Origin: Klebsormidium nitens
Taxonomy: Eukaryota > Streptophyta > Klebsormidiophyceae > Klebsormidiales > Klebsormidiaceae
Assembly: GCA_000708835.1 (NCBI GenBank)
Contig: DF237317.1
Coordinates: forward strand, 28,282 to 92,281
Reading direction: 5' to 3'
Length of the DNA: 64,000 nucleotides
Of the stretch, positions 50,007 to 60,261 are shown piece by piece. Position 1 is the stretch's first letter. Each line of letters opens with the position of its first letter. The notes under the pieces were generated by a model. It made no database searches, was not told where the DNA came from, and saw only the letters and a list, made by a program, of their open reading frames with translations. Both the position numbers and the translations under genes were made by a program.

Positions 50007-51481
50007 CACCGCGGTGGCGGAGAGGAAAACAGGGTAACATTACTCTTTCTATCTTCGATGCTTCACTCAGGGGTTCGACTGAGCGGTTTGGGACATGAGG
50101 ATGGCATGGTCCTCTGAGTGAGCCGAATTGCAGCCTACGGCTCATGCGAAGCTCATCCGCTGACGAGCTCAAACCTGCGCGTTGAGAAAATGATTCGGGA
50201 GAAGTTGTGCTTTCTTGACAGCGGGCCGGGACGAAAAGCCAAAGTATTGTATGTACAGATTGTGGGAGGCGAACCTAAGCATCCGCTCCAACAGGTGAAC
50301 TGCGATATACGAACTTTTATATTATTGTTACACTCTTAGTCTGCAAAGCACGATGTAAACAGTGGAGTCGACAATCATTCTTCGACGCCACACGTTTCCC
50401 ATGTGAGCTTCAGACAGGAACTAATTGTCAGTGCCACTTTCCAATATCGTTGCCACACGCGGCAGAACTTGCCTACATTAGGCGGCCGCCCCGCTTCAGG
50501 CTTTCATCTACGATCAAAACGTTCTTGTCATGCAGAATTAAGCACATGCACCGGTTCAAACCGATACGCTTAAGTTATACATGCACTGCAAGCGGTGAGT
50601 TTTACCCACATGGCTTTTAGGCACATGGTCGACGCGAAATCGCTAACAATACTCAGCTAATTCATAAGGACAGTCATCGAATCATATCAGTCAGACTGCA
50701 TGCAATAAGTTCATGCGCGCGCATACTACATTGCTCAAGATGACCCGCGGCGACCGCATGTCCACATGGGAACTCCGTCGAAATGATATACTGATACAGT
50801 ACAAAGGGGATACATGCCTAGAACCATGCATTTATATTGGATCGTCTCACGCCGGGTCGCCAGAGGTTGCTGTCAGCGCGGGTGGATCGCTAGCGACTTG
50901 ATAATTGTCGTTGTTGCCCACAGACTACGTTTCATGGACCGCTGCTATGCGTGCAGCCAGCATCCGTGCCAAAGTGTCTCATTATGCAGTCACTGCCCAT
51001 AATCACTGCAAGTATTCATGGGTGCATCACAACCGTCCAGCTATGCCCTACAGTAGTATATCGGACTCTTTTACATACGTAAGGTGCAGTCAACACCAAT
51101 CTGCACCAGAACCCTCGGCACTTTAGCGGACTGTCTTTGGAATGTTGACAAGAATTGGTAGAGTAAAGTTAATTTAAATCATTATGGCAGCTCTGCCGGT
51201 GGGCATTCTCGAACATTGTTGTTCTTGGAACGTGGCAACGTGAAAGACAGCCACCGTAAAGATAGAAACACGGCCACAGAATACTACCGGCTGCAAGCAA
51301 AGGTAAAACCATTGGCAACAGGGCTAAGCCTCAAATTTTCTCTGGTGCACACTGGATCCGAGAGAGGGGTTCGCAGCTCGAGACTCTGAAACTTGTAATG
51401 CAGGCCGTGTTTATCCCCTTACATTTTAGACTCGATGAAAGCGTGCTCTACTCTTCCTTCCCTAACATCCTGCCTATCTGA
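50007..51481. other. Convergent intergenic region
   Basis: 1.5 kb between the 3' ends of the FYVE gene and the SANT-AP2-C2H2 gene. It is AT-richer and has no recognisable gene. Confidence 0.5.
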
Positions 51482-54400
51482 TCACGTGGCACTACGCGGA
51501 GCATTCACAGCCCGTTCGCCGGTGGGCCTTGCCTTGGGGGTCCGCGCCTGCCCCTCCCCGGCTGGCATGCTGCTGCCCTTGCATCCGCCCGTTGGCGACG
51601 CGGCCTTGCGCTGCGCCAGCTTCGCCTCCCACTGCAGCGGGCCCATGGGTGCGCGCGCGGCAGTATTCACGTTCCCCGGCGACAGCACCTTGGGCGCGGC
51701 CGCCTCCGGGTCGGCCTTCCCGTTGGGCAGCGTCAGCAGAGCGGGCGGCACCGCCAGTCTGCTCACCATGCGGACCGGGGTGCGGGAGGGGCTCTCACAG
51801 GTGCGGGCGGCCTGCAAACACAACGAGGCCACCCGTTTTAGAAAACGGGGCGGCGACGCGATACAGGCGGCACCGGTAGCAGGCAGCGTCCGACGGGCGC
51901 GGCAAACACCAGAAGCTGGGTACAAGGGCAGCAAGCTTCCGACGCTCCTCCCGTTCATCGTCGCGATCCTCGAGGTCGCTCACCTGTAGCGGTTCCCCTC
52001 GGCCGCCGGTGTCGGTGTGCGCCTTCCAGTTCTGCAGCAAGGCGGCCACGTCGCGAGTGCGCGGCGTGGGGTCGGGGGACGCGGTGGCCGCGGCAGCCCG
52101 AGGGAGGGCGTCGCGCCCGAAGGTGGGGGAGCGCACCAACCGGGCGGGGCTCACGACGGGGGAGGTGGCCACCTGCACCGTCAGTCGCAGGGGCGCGCGG
52201 CCTGTAGCCAACTGCGAGGGCGGGACTGAGTACGGCCCAAGCCGCACCGCTCCTCCGGGGTGCTGCGAGAGGCCCGCAATGGGCATCCGCAGATAGGCGG
52301 AGCTGGGGGCGGCGGGGTGCGCGGCGAGTGGGGCGGCGGGGTGCGGGGGCCCGTGCTGCTGCTGCTGCGCCTGGAACTTGACCATAATGCGCTTCTTTGG
52401 GGCCTGGTGCCGCGCAGTGGCCGCCTTCACGTTGCCACCGCGCGGCGTGAGCGACATGCCCACGCGCGCCATGATGCCCGCCCGGAGCGCCTCCCTGCAA
52501 ACAGTGCGGGACACGTGTCGGGGAGGGCAACGAAAATCTTCAAATGAGACAGCTTTCAACAGCATGACACCCGGCTGCTCGACGCTAGGAGACACTCTTT
52601 GTCAACTTGACACCGTACTTCGATTGTCCCTTCAAAATGGATGGATTACTGCTTTCCAATTGGGCCGCCACAAGGTTAGTTGAAAATCCAGTCGTATTGA
52701 GTGAGGTTGTCGACGCTCTGGATTCTCTAGTCCTCATCGGTCGCAACGCGTCGGCAGTGCTGCCCCCCGGCGCCCTAATCCGCTCACCTGCTCGGCGGGT
52801 CGCTCGCGTGTGCCTCTTTCTCCCGCAGCTTTTCGTTCTCTCGGCGGTGCTTGCCCACGTGCCCTCCTAGCGCCGCCCCCGTCTCGAATTCAGCTCCGCA
52901 CTCGCCGCACTGGTGGAGGCGCGCTGGGCCCACCTGGAAGAGGCACACACCCGGGGAGCGGGTCAGGCACTCGGGAAGGGACCTGCCTTGCGCCATGGCC
53001 GCGTGAAAACACTTTGCAGGACCAGTGCTCTCATCTTGTCGTGCATCCGAAGGCGGCATGCCGTAGCTCACCTTGGTCACTGCGGCGCTGGTGCTGGACG
53101 TGAGGGTGCTCAGGAAGCGCGGGTCCGGCCGCCCCCCCGTCTCGGGCGCCCCCCGCGGCTGGCCGTGCAGCGCTTGGGCGCCATAGCGCGACAGGCCGGC
53201 ACCCGCGGGGCTGCCCATGCTGGCAGGGCGGTACGGGGCGGGCACGTGCGCCGCGGTGGGGCGCGCGTGGAAGCGGCTGGGGGTCGGCCCCGTGGCCTGG
53301 GGGCTGTTGGCGGGGGAGCTCTCTGGGCTGCTGGCGCCCGGCAGCTGCGACAGCACGCGCTTGCGCTTCTCGCCCCCAGGCCACGTGTCCGTCTGCGCGC
53401 GGCCCGGAAAGAAGACGCTGCTCTGCCCGATGGGCACATTCTCCGCCCACTCGGCGCTCAGCCGGGCCGCCGCATGCCACGCCCCACCAACCGCGACTGC
53501 CCGCGGGCGGGGCCCTCCTATACCTATTGCGACCGGCTGCGCGGCCGCGGGGGCCACCTTCTCCGTGGGGCTGGCGACCGTCATCTCGACATCCTGGGGG
53601 GGTTCACTTCCAGCAGTGGCGGCGGCCCCTAGCCGCGCCTTGACCCCGAGGGGCGACGCGGCGAGGGGCTTGGTGATACCTCGTTGCGCGACGCCCCGCT
53701 CGCGCTCGCGCTCTCGCTCCTGCTGCTGGAAGTGGATAGCCATTAACAGCTCCGCCGAGTCCTCGCACTCCGCCCCGCCTCCTCCTGCCGTGGCCTCCCA
53801 GCGCTGCGCCACATCGCGCCCGGTTCCCACGGGCGACTCTTCCGCTGCATTGCGCCACCCGCCCTCGCCCCCTCCCCCCATGCGCACCTCCTCCTCCGCC
53901 TCCTCGTCGTCGTCGTCGTCCATCCACGCCGGCCGCCCCGGGACCACGCACCGGCTGCCCGAGGCCGACAGCGGCCGCCCGAAGGCCGCGCGGTGGGGTT
54001 CCTTGGGGTGTGTGCCGGTGGGCGCGCGCTTGCGCGGCTTGGCCAGGGCCTTGGGCGCCTTCTTCTTGGCCGGGGTGGGCCCGCTGGAGTGGATGCGCTG
54101 GTGGCCGCCCAGGGCCTGCCCCGTGCCGAAGTCCTTGAAGCACGTGTTGCACCGGTAGCGCCCGTTGGCCAAAATGCACCCGCCGTACACCTCGCGCCCC
54201 ACCTCCAGCGCGCGCGCCTGCACCGCAGCGACGGGTCAGTGCGCGCACAACCATGCAACAGAGACAAGAGAGCCTCTTGGCGGAGCAACCTGCTGGAGAA
54301 CCGGCTTTGGATAAACATGCAAAGCACCGCTGCAGCGTGCCAAGTAAGTCTTCGACTCTGTATCCGGTACATACGTCCCACCGGCGGCCGCCGTCCTGCG

Positions 54401-57400
54401 GCTCTTGTCCATTTGGTGCCCTGTGGCTCACCTTGGCGTGCGGCTCCGCGGCTTCCCTCCTCTCTGCCGGCGCCCCGGCCGCGTGTGGCTCCGCCTTGGG
54501 CCCCACTTCGCTGCCGTAGTGGCCGTCTTCCGACATGGCGCGCAGCTCCTCGAGGCGCCGCCGCCGCTCACTGCGATGCAGCTTGCGGTGGCTCCCTGCG
54601 CGCCAACCACAGACAGCCACCCCTTCAGCAAACTGGCTGCAACGGCGCCGCCACCGCAAGCAGCGACACGTGAAAGTGGCCCACAGATCATTATAAGAGG
54701 GTCGGCGCAATTGCCAGCCAAGGTGGGGGCCAAACATCCTTGTGAGGAAACGCAAGGTATCCTTTCGATCGGACTGCGTGCGGCATCGGTTCGACGAAGC
54801 AACCCTCAAATCTGCAAGCATGGATCCTTGCCAACCTCGTGTATAATGTGCCGATCCTAGCTCTTGCCTTTCGAGCAGTTTTTCATCCAAGCCGTCCGGT
54901 CCTCCTTCAAACCGTCCAGGTTGATTATCCTTTGAGATTGGTCTTTTGGGATCTAGTCGCATCAATGGTGGAATTCTAGCTTGTCTGTTTTCCCGCTTGA
55001 ATATTTACGACTATACAAAAGACTAAATCTTTTTTGAATGTGTTGTAATAGCTCAAAAGGTTACGTGATAAGGGGACTTTACTACAGAAGCTTTAGCTCG
55101 ATTCTGGCCGAGAAGAAGAGCAGGTTGTTTGAAGCAGAGGTTGGGGCGGCTTAGACTGACATAAGAATTGGACAGAACAATCTCAGGGCCGCCGGATCAG
55201 TTGAGCTCGTACGGGCCTGAGAGAGGGGCCAGGATGCTGCGCGGGCCGCGCGCGCGCTCACCGAGCGACCTGGCGCTGGGGAAGACGGCGGTGCACTCGT
55301 TGCAGGCGAAGACGTGCGCGTCCCGCTCGCTGCCGCTGCTCTCCATGTCCCCGTCGGACCCGCTGCCGTCCGCGCCCACGGGTGGCGCCGTCTCGTCCAT
55401 CTTCTCCTCCCGCCGCCACTCGTCCGTCTGCCACTCGAAGCTCTCGAACCGCCGCGGCTTGCGCATCCTCCTGCTGCGCGCGGCCGTGAACGGCAGCATG
55501 TCCCCCGCGCCCACCTCCTCCGCGCCCGGGCCGACTGTCGCGGGCTGGCCCTCGCCGCCCTCCTCTGCCGCGCGATCGTCTGCCCGAGCCTCTCCGGTCG
55601 CGAGGTTCACCTGGGCGTACTGTGCTGGGGGCGGCTCGGGCGCGGCCTCGCGGGTGGGATCCGCGTCGTCGGAGCCCCAGCCCGCGGCCATGGGGCCGTA
55701 GGGCGCGCCGTCGTGGTAGGGCTCCGCAGAGGGCCCGCGGCGGACGACGGCCCCCGCGCTGGGCCCGTGCATGCGCTGGTGACCATCGCGGCCGCGCGAG
55801 GTGGGGAAGGTGGCGTCGCACTTGCGGCACTGGTACTTGCCGGCCTTCTTCATGCGCGGCCGCCCCGCCCGGCGACGCCCGTATGCGTCGCCGGCGCCCG
55901 CCTCGCCGTCGTCCATGTCGTCGTCGTCGCCCGAGTCGTCGCCCTGCAGCAGAGGGCCGCGCGTCAGCGCCAGCGGAGGAGCAGCCGCGAGAGCGAGGGG
56001 CCAGCGGGCAGCACAGCAGGCAGGCAGCGGGGTAAGGAGCATCTTCGCACAACCCAGGACACGGACACGGTTTGAGCTGGGCGATCTGATTCCATCGATC
56101 AGCCAAAAACTCAAACTCAGGCCTTTGAAACGACTGCAGGAACTTCGAGCAGAACGTTCGCAAGGGCCGAAAGACAAATATTGACATATGAGGGTTCGAG
56201 TGGTCCCAATGCGGAAGAAGGACGAAAGAACGGGCTGCACGACAATCACGAACGTAAGCACAGGCGACGCTTCCGGTTAGTGCTCTCTCGGGTCTATTTT
56301 AATGAGAAGTTCCCTTCATCAACCCTGAGGTGGCTAGTGTTGGTGTTATTGTGGAAAGTTCACAGCCTGCAGCTATTCTTCGTGCAGCATCCCTGCAACC
56401 CTCATCTTTGTCGCGATGCTCACCGGCTGCCGGTAGATGATCTCCCCCAGCACCTCCTCGTCGTCCAGGTCGTCTCCTGCGTCCCCTTCAAGCGCGCACG
56501 CCACCGGCTTCTCCTCGCGTGCCACCAGGAACACTGCAACACCAGAGCGGCTGCGATCAGGAGGGCCCTTCCCTCAATCAAGGCAGAGGGAGACAGCTGG
56601 CGGCTGATGCGAGACGCAGGAGGGGCGCAAGTGCCCCCCAGGCTCGTCTCGCTGGCCATCTTGGGGCTCTCACCGTTGATCTCAGGCGGTGGCCTTGGCC
56701 CGCTCCTGATGCCCTTCATGGGGGGGAACTGCTGGCCCCCGTGGACTCTCTGATGGCCCCCCAGAGCGTGCCCGTTTTTGAACCAGTCCAGGCAGGTCGG
56801 GCACTGCAGCCAACCGGGGCCCGGAGCGCGGGACGAGTGGCCATCCCCCTGCCACGTCGCACAAAGAATGTCAGCAATCAACACCAGAGGCACGTACACG
56901 GCTCTTGCGAATTGTGCCAGTACTTCATAGCGACCGACAACGTGGGGCGATGGCCCGATTGACGGCCTGCACCCCTGCAAAGCGCAGGTCCCTCACCTTG
57001 GCCTCCGTCTCCTGGTCGTCGCGGGGCAGCCTGGCCCGCTGCGCGGGTTGGTGCGTCTTCTGGTGCCCCCCCAGCGCCTGCAGCGTCTCGAAGCCCTTCC
57101 CGCAGGTGCGGCACCGGAAGCGCTCGCTGCCAGCGGGCCGCTTGTGCACCACGCGGTGGCCCCCCAGCTGCTGCGCACTCTCGAAGCTCAGCCCGCAGTC
57201 GGGGCACACGTGGCGGCCCGCGCCAGCCGGCCCCTCAGGCCCCTCGCTCCCCTTGCGTGACACCCTGACAGGGACAGTTCATGATCAGCAAGCTGTGACC
57301 ACTAGTCACGCCCGCACAGCAGACGTGTATAGTGAACGGCTCATAGATCAACGTTCAAACTTTGTTCAGACACACATATATCTGCCTTTGACCTGTCCTC

Positions 57401-60261
57401 GCTTAAAATGGCAACATTCAATTGAAAGGAACAAGGGACAGGCGCCCACACGCTCGAGCCCTCAGAAAGCTGCTTCCAAGCGAGAAAGGACGCTTCACGA
57501 CCTTGAGAAGATAGGGTGCGAGAAGGCCATGTTGAAAGTAAAAATGCGATAGGAAGTTGCACGAAATCATCCACGCATTCGCTTCCATGGCCACAGCTCC
57601 GCCCTACCTGCGCCCCCTTTCCCACTCGTCCTCATCCGGGGATCCCTCCCGCCTCCGCTCCATGCTCGCGCGGGCCTCCAGGAATTGCTGCATCCACCAA
57701 TGGCGGGGGTCGCCCTCGTGCGTGCCCTCCGCACACAGCGCCACCTCAGCTGGTAGTGCGCCCTCAACCTTGATGTCGCTGCTCCGGATGATCCCGTTAC
57801 CGGCCTGGCCGTCTGCGATGCTGTCGCTGCTGTGCAGCTTGATGGCAGCCATCTGATGGCTGAGCTGCGTGGAAGTGGTCTCCGGCCGCACCGCCGCCGC
57901 CACCAGGCTCGCTGCCGCGTGCTGCTCCGTCCAGCCGTCCTCCACGTAGGCGCCGCGCCCGCCCTGCTGCGCGGCTCTGCGCTGCCCCAGGCTGAGCTGC
58001 AGCGCGGCGGGCGACCAGGCCTCCTGGGGCCCCTCGCGCGCCTGCTCATCTGGCCCTCCCTTGCTGGCCTCGCCCTGCCCGGCAGCTTCGGCAGCCACCC
58101 GCAGCAGCTGGGACAGCGACAAGGGGGCCGGCCGCTGCATGCGCGGGCTCTTCATGGGGTCGGACAAGCAAGGGGAGAAGCCCCCTGAAAGAGCTCCTGG
58201 GCGAGGGGTGATGGGGGGCGAGAAGGGGTGGGGAGAGCGGAGGCTGGTGGCAGGAGGTGCGGGGGGGCTGGGCAGCAGCTGCGCCTGCTCCGCCAGCCAG
58301 GCGGCAGCCTCAGTGGCAGACATGCGGGCGAGGCCCTCGTCCTGGCGCAGGGGAAGAGCGGGAGGGGGGGTGTGAGAGGCAGGAGCAGGTTAGGGAGGAC
58401 ACAGACAGCGCAATGATGAACCACTGACATTTTCTGACGGGTTCTCGAAGGCAATTCTCAGAGAAGCAGAGTGATCATGTCTGTTCACCTTGATCTGTGG
58501 ACACAGTGAATATAAGCTGAGCTGCAAGGAGCCAATATGTTTTGGTGCTGCCTTCCTGGCCCCCAGGCAGCACTTTGACTGAGGCGCCAGCAGGCTGTAG
58601 GACAGGTTGCTGGTGTAGCGCGTGCCTCTGGAGACTAACAGCAGCTGCCTATGGTTTAGCAGCTCAGCTGCATCCGCCATGACTCTCTGAGAGAAAACAA
58701 GCAGCCTGATTCCCTGGTTTCCACCCATGCACGCAAGGGAGAACCCCTTGAGAATGTGGGGTTGACTTGCAGTGAGAGCTGGTGCGGCGCTCACTTGCTC
58801 AAAGTCGTGGGTGAAGTTGCGCGGTGCCAAGTGGCCTATGTACTTGAGCGCCGCAATGTCGTGTGCCGCTGCGGCCCTCTCCGCTGTGGTGAAGTCTCCC
58901 AGCTCCACCAGCTCGGATTGGCCGTCCTCCGGCTCAAACATGAGGTAGGAGCGCCACCTGCAGGCACACAGCAGCGCTCCACTCAGAATGGCAGCATGTT
59001 GTGGAACAAGGCAGGCTCGAGTACGTCTGCTAAAGAGACTGTCTCGCATGAATCCAATATCAGCTCCCGCTGTGCACTTTCTACAGCAAGAATGGAGGCA
59101 GACAGAGAGGGAGCAGAGCATGCAAGTTTGTGTGATTGGGGCATGTCCTCACCGATCGCCCCGCTTCTCGACGCCTTGATACTGAGGGTCCAAGTTTGAG
59201 CTCGGGTAGGCCGTCGGTGTTTCCGGCTTTTCGTCAAGGACGCTCAGGTTGTGTGCCACGAAGCTCAGCAGCGCCCTCGAGGCATCAAAGTATTCCACCC
59301 CCCTTTGAGCACCTTTTGTGAAGCGTGCCAGAGCCGGGCAGCAGTAGTAGACCATGTTCCGGCCATTGCCCTTGTGCACTGTCTCCAGGTGCCAGCCCAG
59401 CCGCTCCAGGCGCGGCCAGACCCCCATGTGGAACAGGTCCGACATCTGGCTGGTAGGCGTCGCGCGGATGTCCATCTGCGCCAGCTCCTCCTGGATCTCC
59501 AGCGTGCTGCAGTCGCGGTACCGCGAGTTGGCCACCAGCCGGCTGCGCCTGCTGCTCTTCTCCGCAAACAGGTGGTAGTGGCAGCTGCTCAGGTCGTCCT
59601 CCTGGCCAATGCTGAACGCGGCCCACAGCGTGGCAGCACTCGAGTGCTTCCTGAGCAGGCGCACAAACTTCTCCAGGCTCATCTCATTGCGGGCCATCTT
59701 GCTGTGTGCGTCCATGATGCGGTCCTGGACCTTGGCGTCGGTCACGTGGTGGAAGAGCCTGGCCAGCAGCTTGCGCCCGCGGTTGCCCAGCACCATCAGG
59801 CTGCCGCGCACGTGCTGCTCCTTACTGTGCTGCAGGCTGCTCAGCTTGAATGCATGGTAGAGGGGATGGAGGGCGCGCTTGAACTTGTTGTAGTAGTACC
59901 AGCGGCACTGAATGAAGTTCTTCTGCTGCCCGTCACCAATGAACCTCGAAATTGGTTTGAAGTTTTTCTCAAAAAGGAAGATGCCGAGCACAAAATCCTT
60001 CTCTTCTTCGATGCTCCATGTTGTGGACCCAATGCTGTAGTCTGGCCAGAGCGCATGAGCAGGGCCCTCTGTGATTGGAAGAGTCTTGGAGAACCTGTCC
60101 CGACGCTGCCAATAGGGGTCGTCTTCATGCAGGGCCGGCTTCCAGACAGTGGACCGTGCCGGCTTGGGCCTAGCTATTGGCAGCTGGGAGATGTCCACTT
60201 GAAAGTTGCTACCCCGTCTGACTCTAGGAGGCTCCGAAGCTGCAGCATCATCGCCCGCCAT
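51482..60261 (-). CDS. Predicted SANT-AP2-C2H2 multidomain transcription regulator
   Basis: Thirteen exons, read on the minus strand: 60261-59153, 58957-58795, 58686-58489, 58341-57608, 57264-56997, 56848-56674, 56533-56424, 55943-55262, 54595-54432, 54217-53072, 52933-52788, 52494-51984 and 51811-51482. Their 5736 bases form one frame of 1911 residues. Exon 1 matches plant SANT proteins of the At1g09040/At2g47820 group (WSIEEEKDFVLGIFLFEKNF; GVWPRLERLGWH). Residues 360-420 form an AP2 domain across intron 1: QYQGVEKRGDRWRSYLMF, then VELGDFTTAERAAAAHD and AALKYIGHLAPRNF. Seven C2H2 fingers follow, most with a QALGGH-like helix, at about 56997-57264 (two), 56674-56848, 55262-55943, split between 55262 and 54595, 53072-54217, and 52788-52933. 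The start at 60261 precedes all homology. It could instead be two genes split at TAG 57604, but the finger part has no Met before its fourth finger apart from a late one in exon 6. The exon 4 to 5 join has no transcript evidence. Confidence 0.72.

Noticed and set aside
51482-57264. Treating the C2H2 part as an independent gene
   Set aside because: Its first two fingers lie in an exon with no Met, the 340 bp upstream give no convincing start exon, and the exon joins in phase to the SANT-AP2 exons. It is kept only as an alternative.
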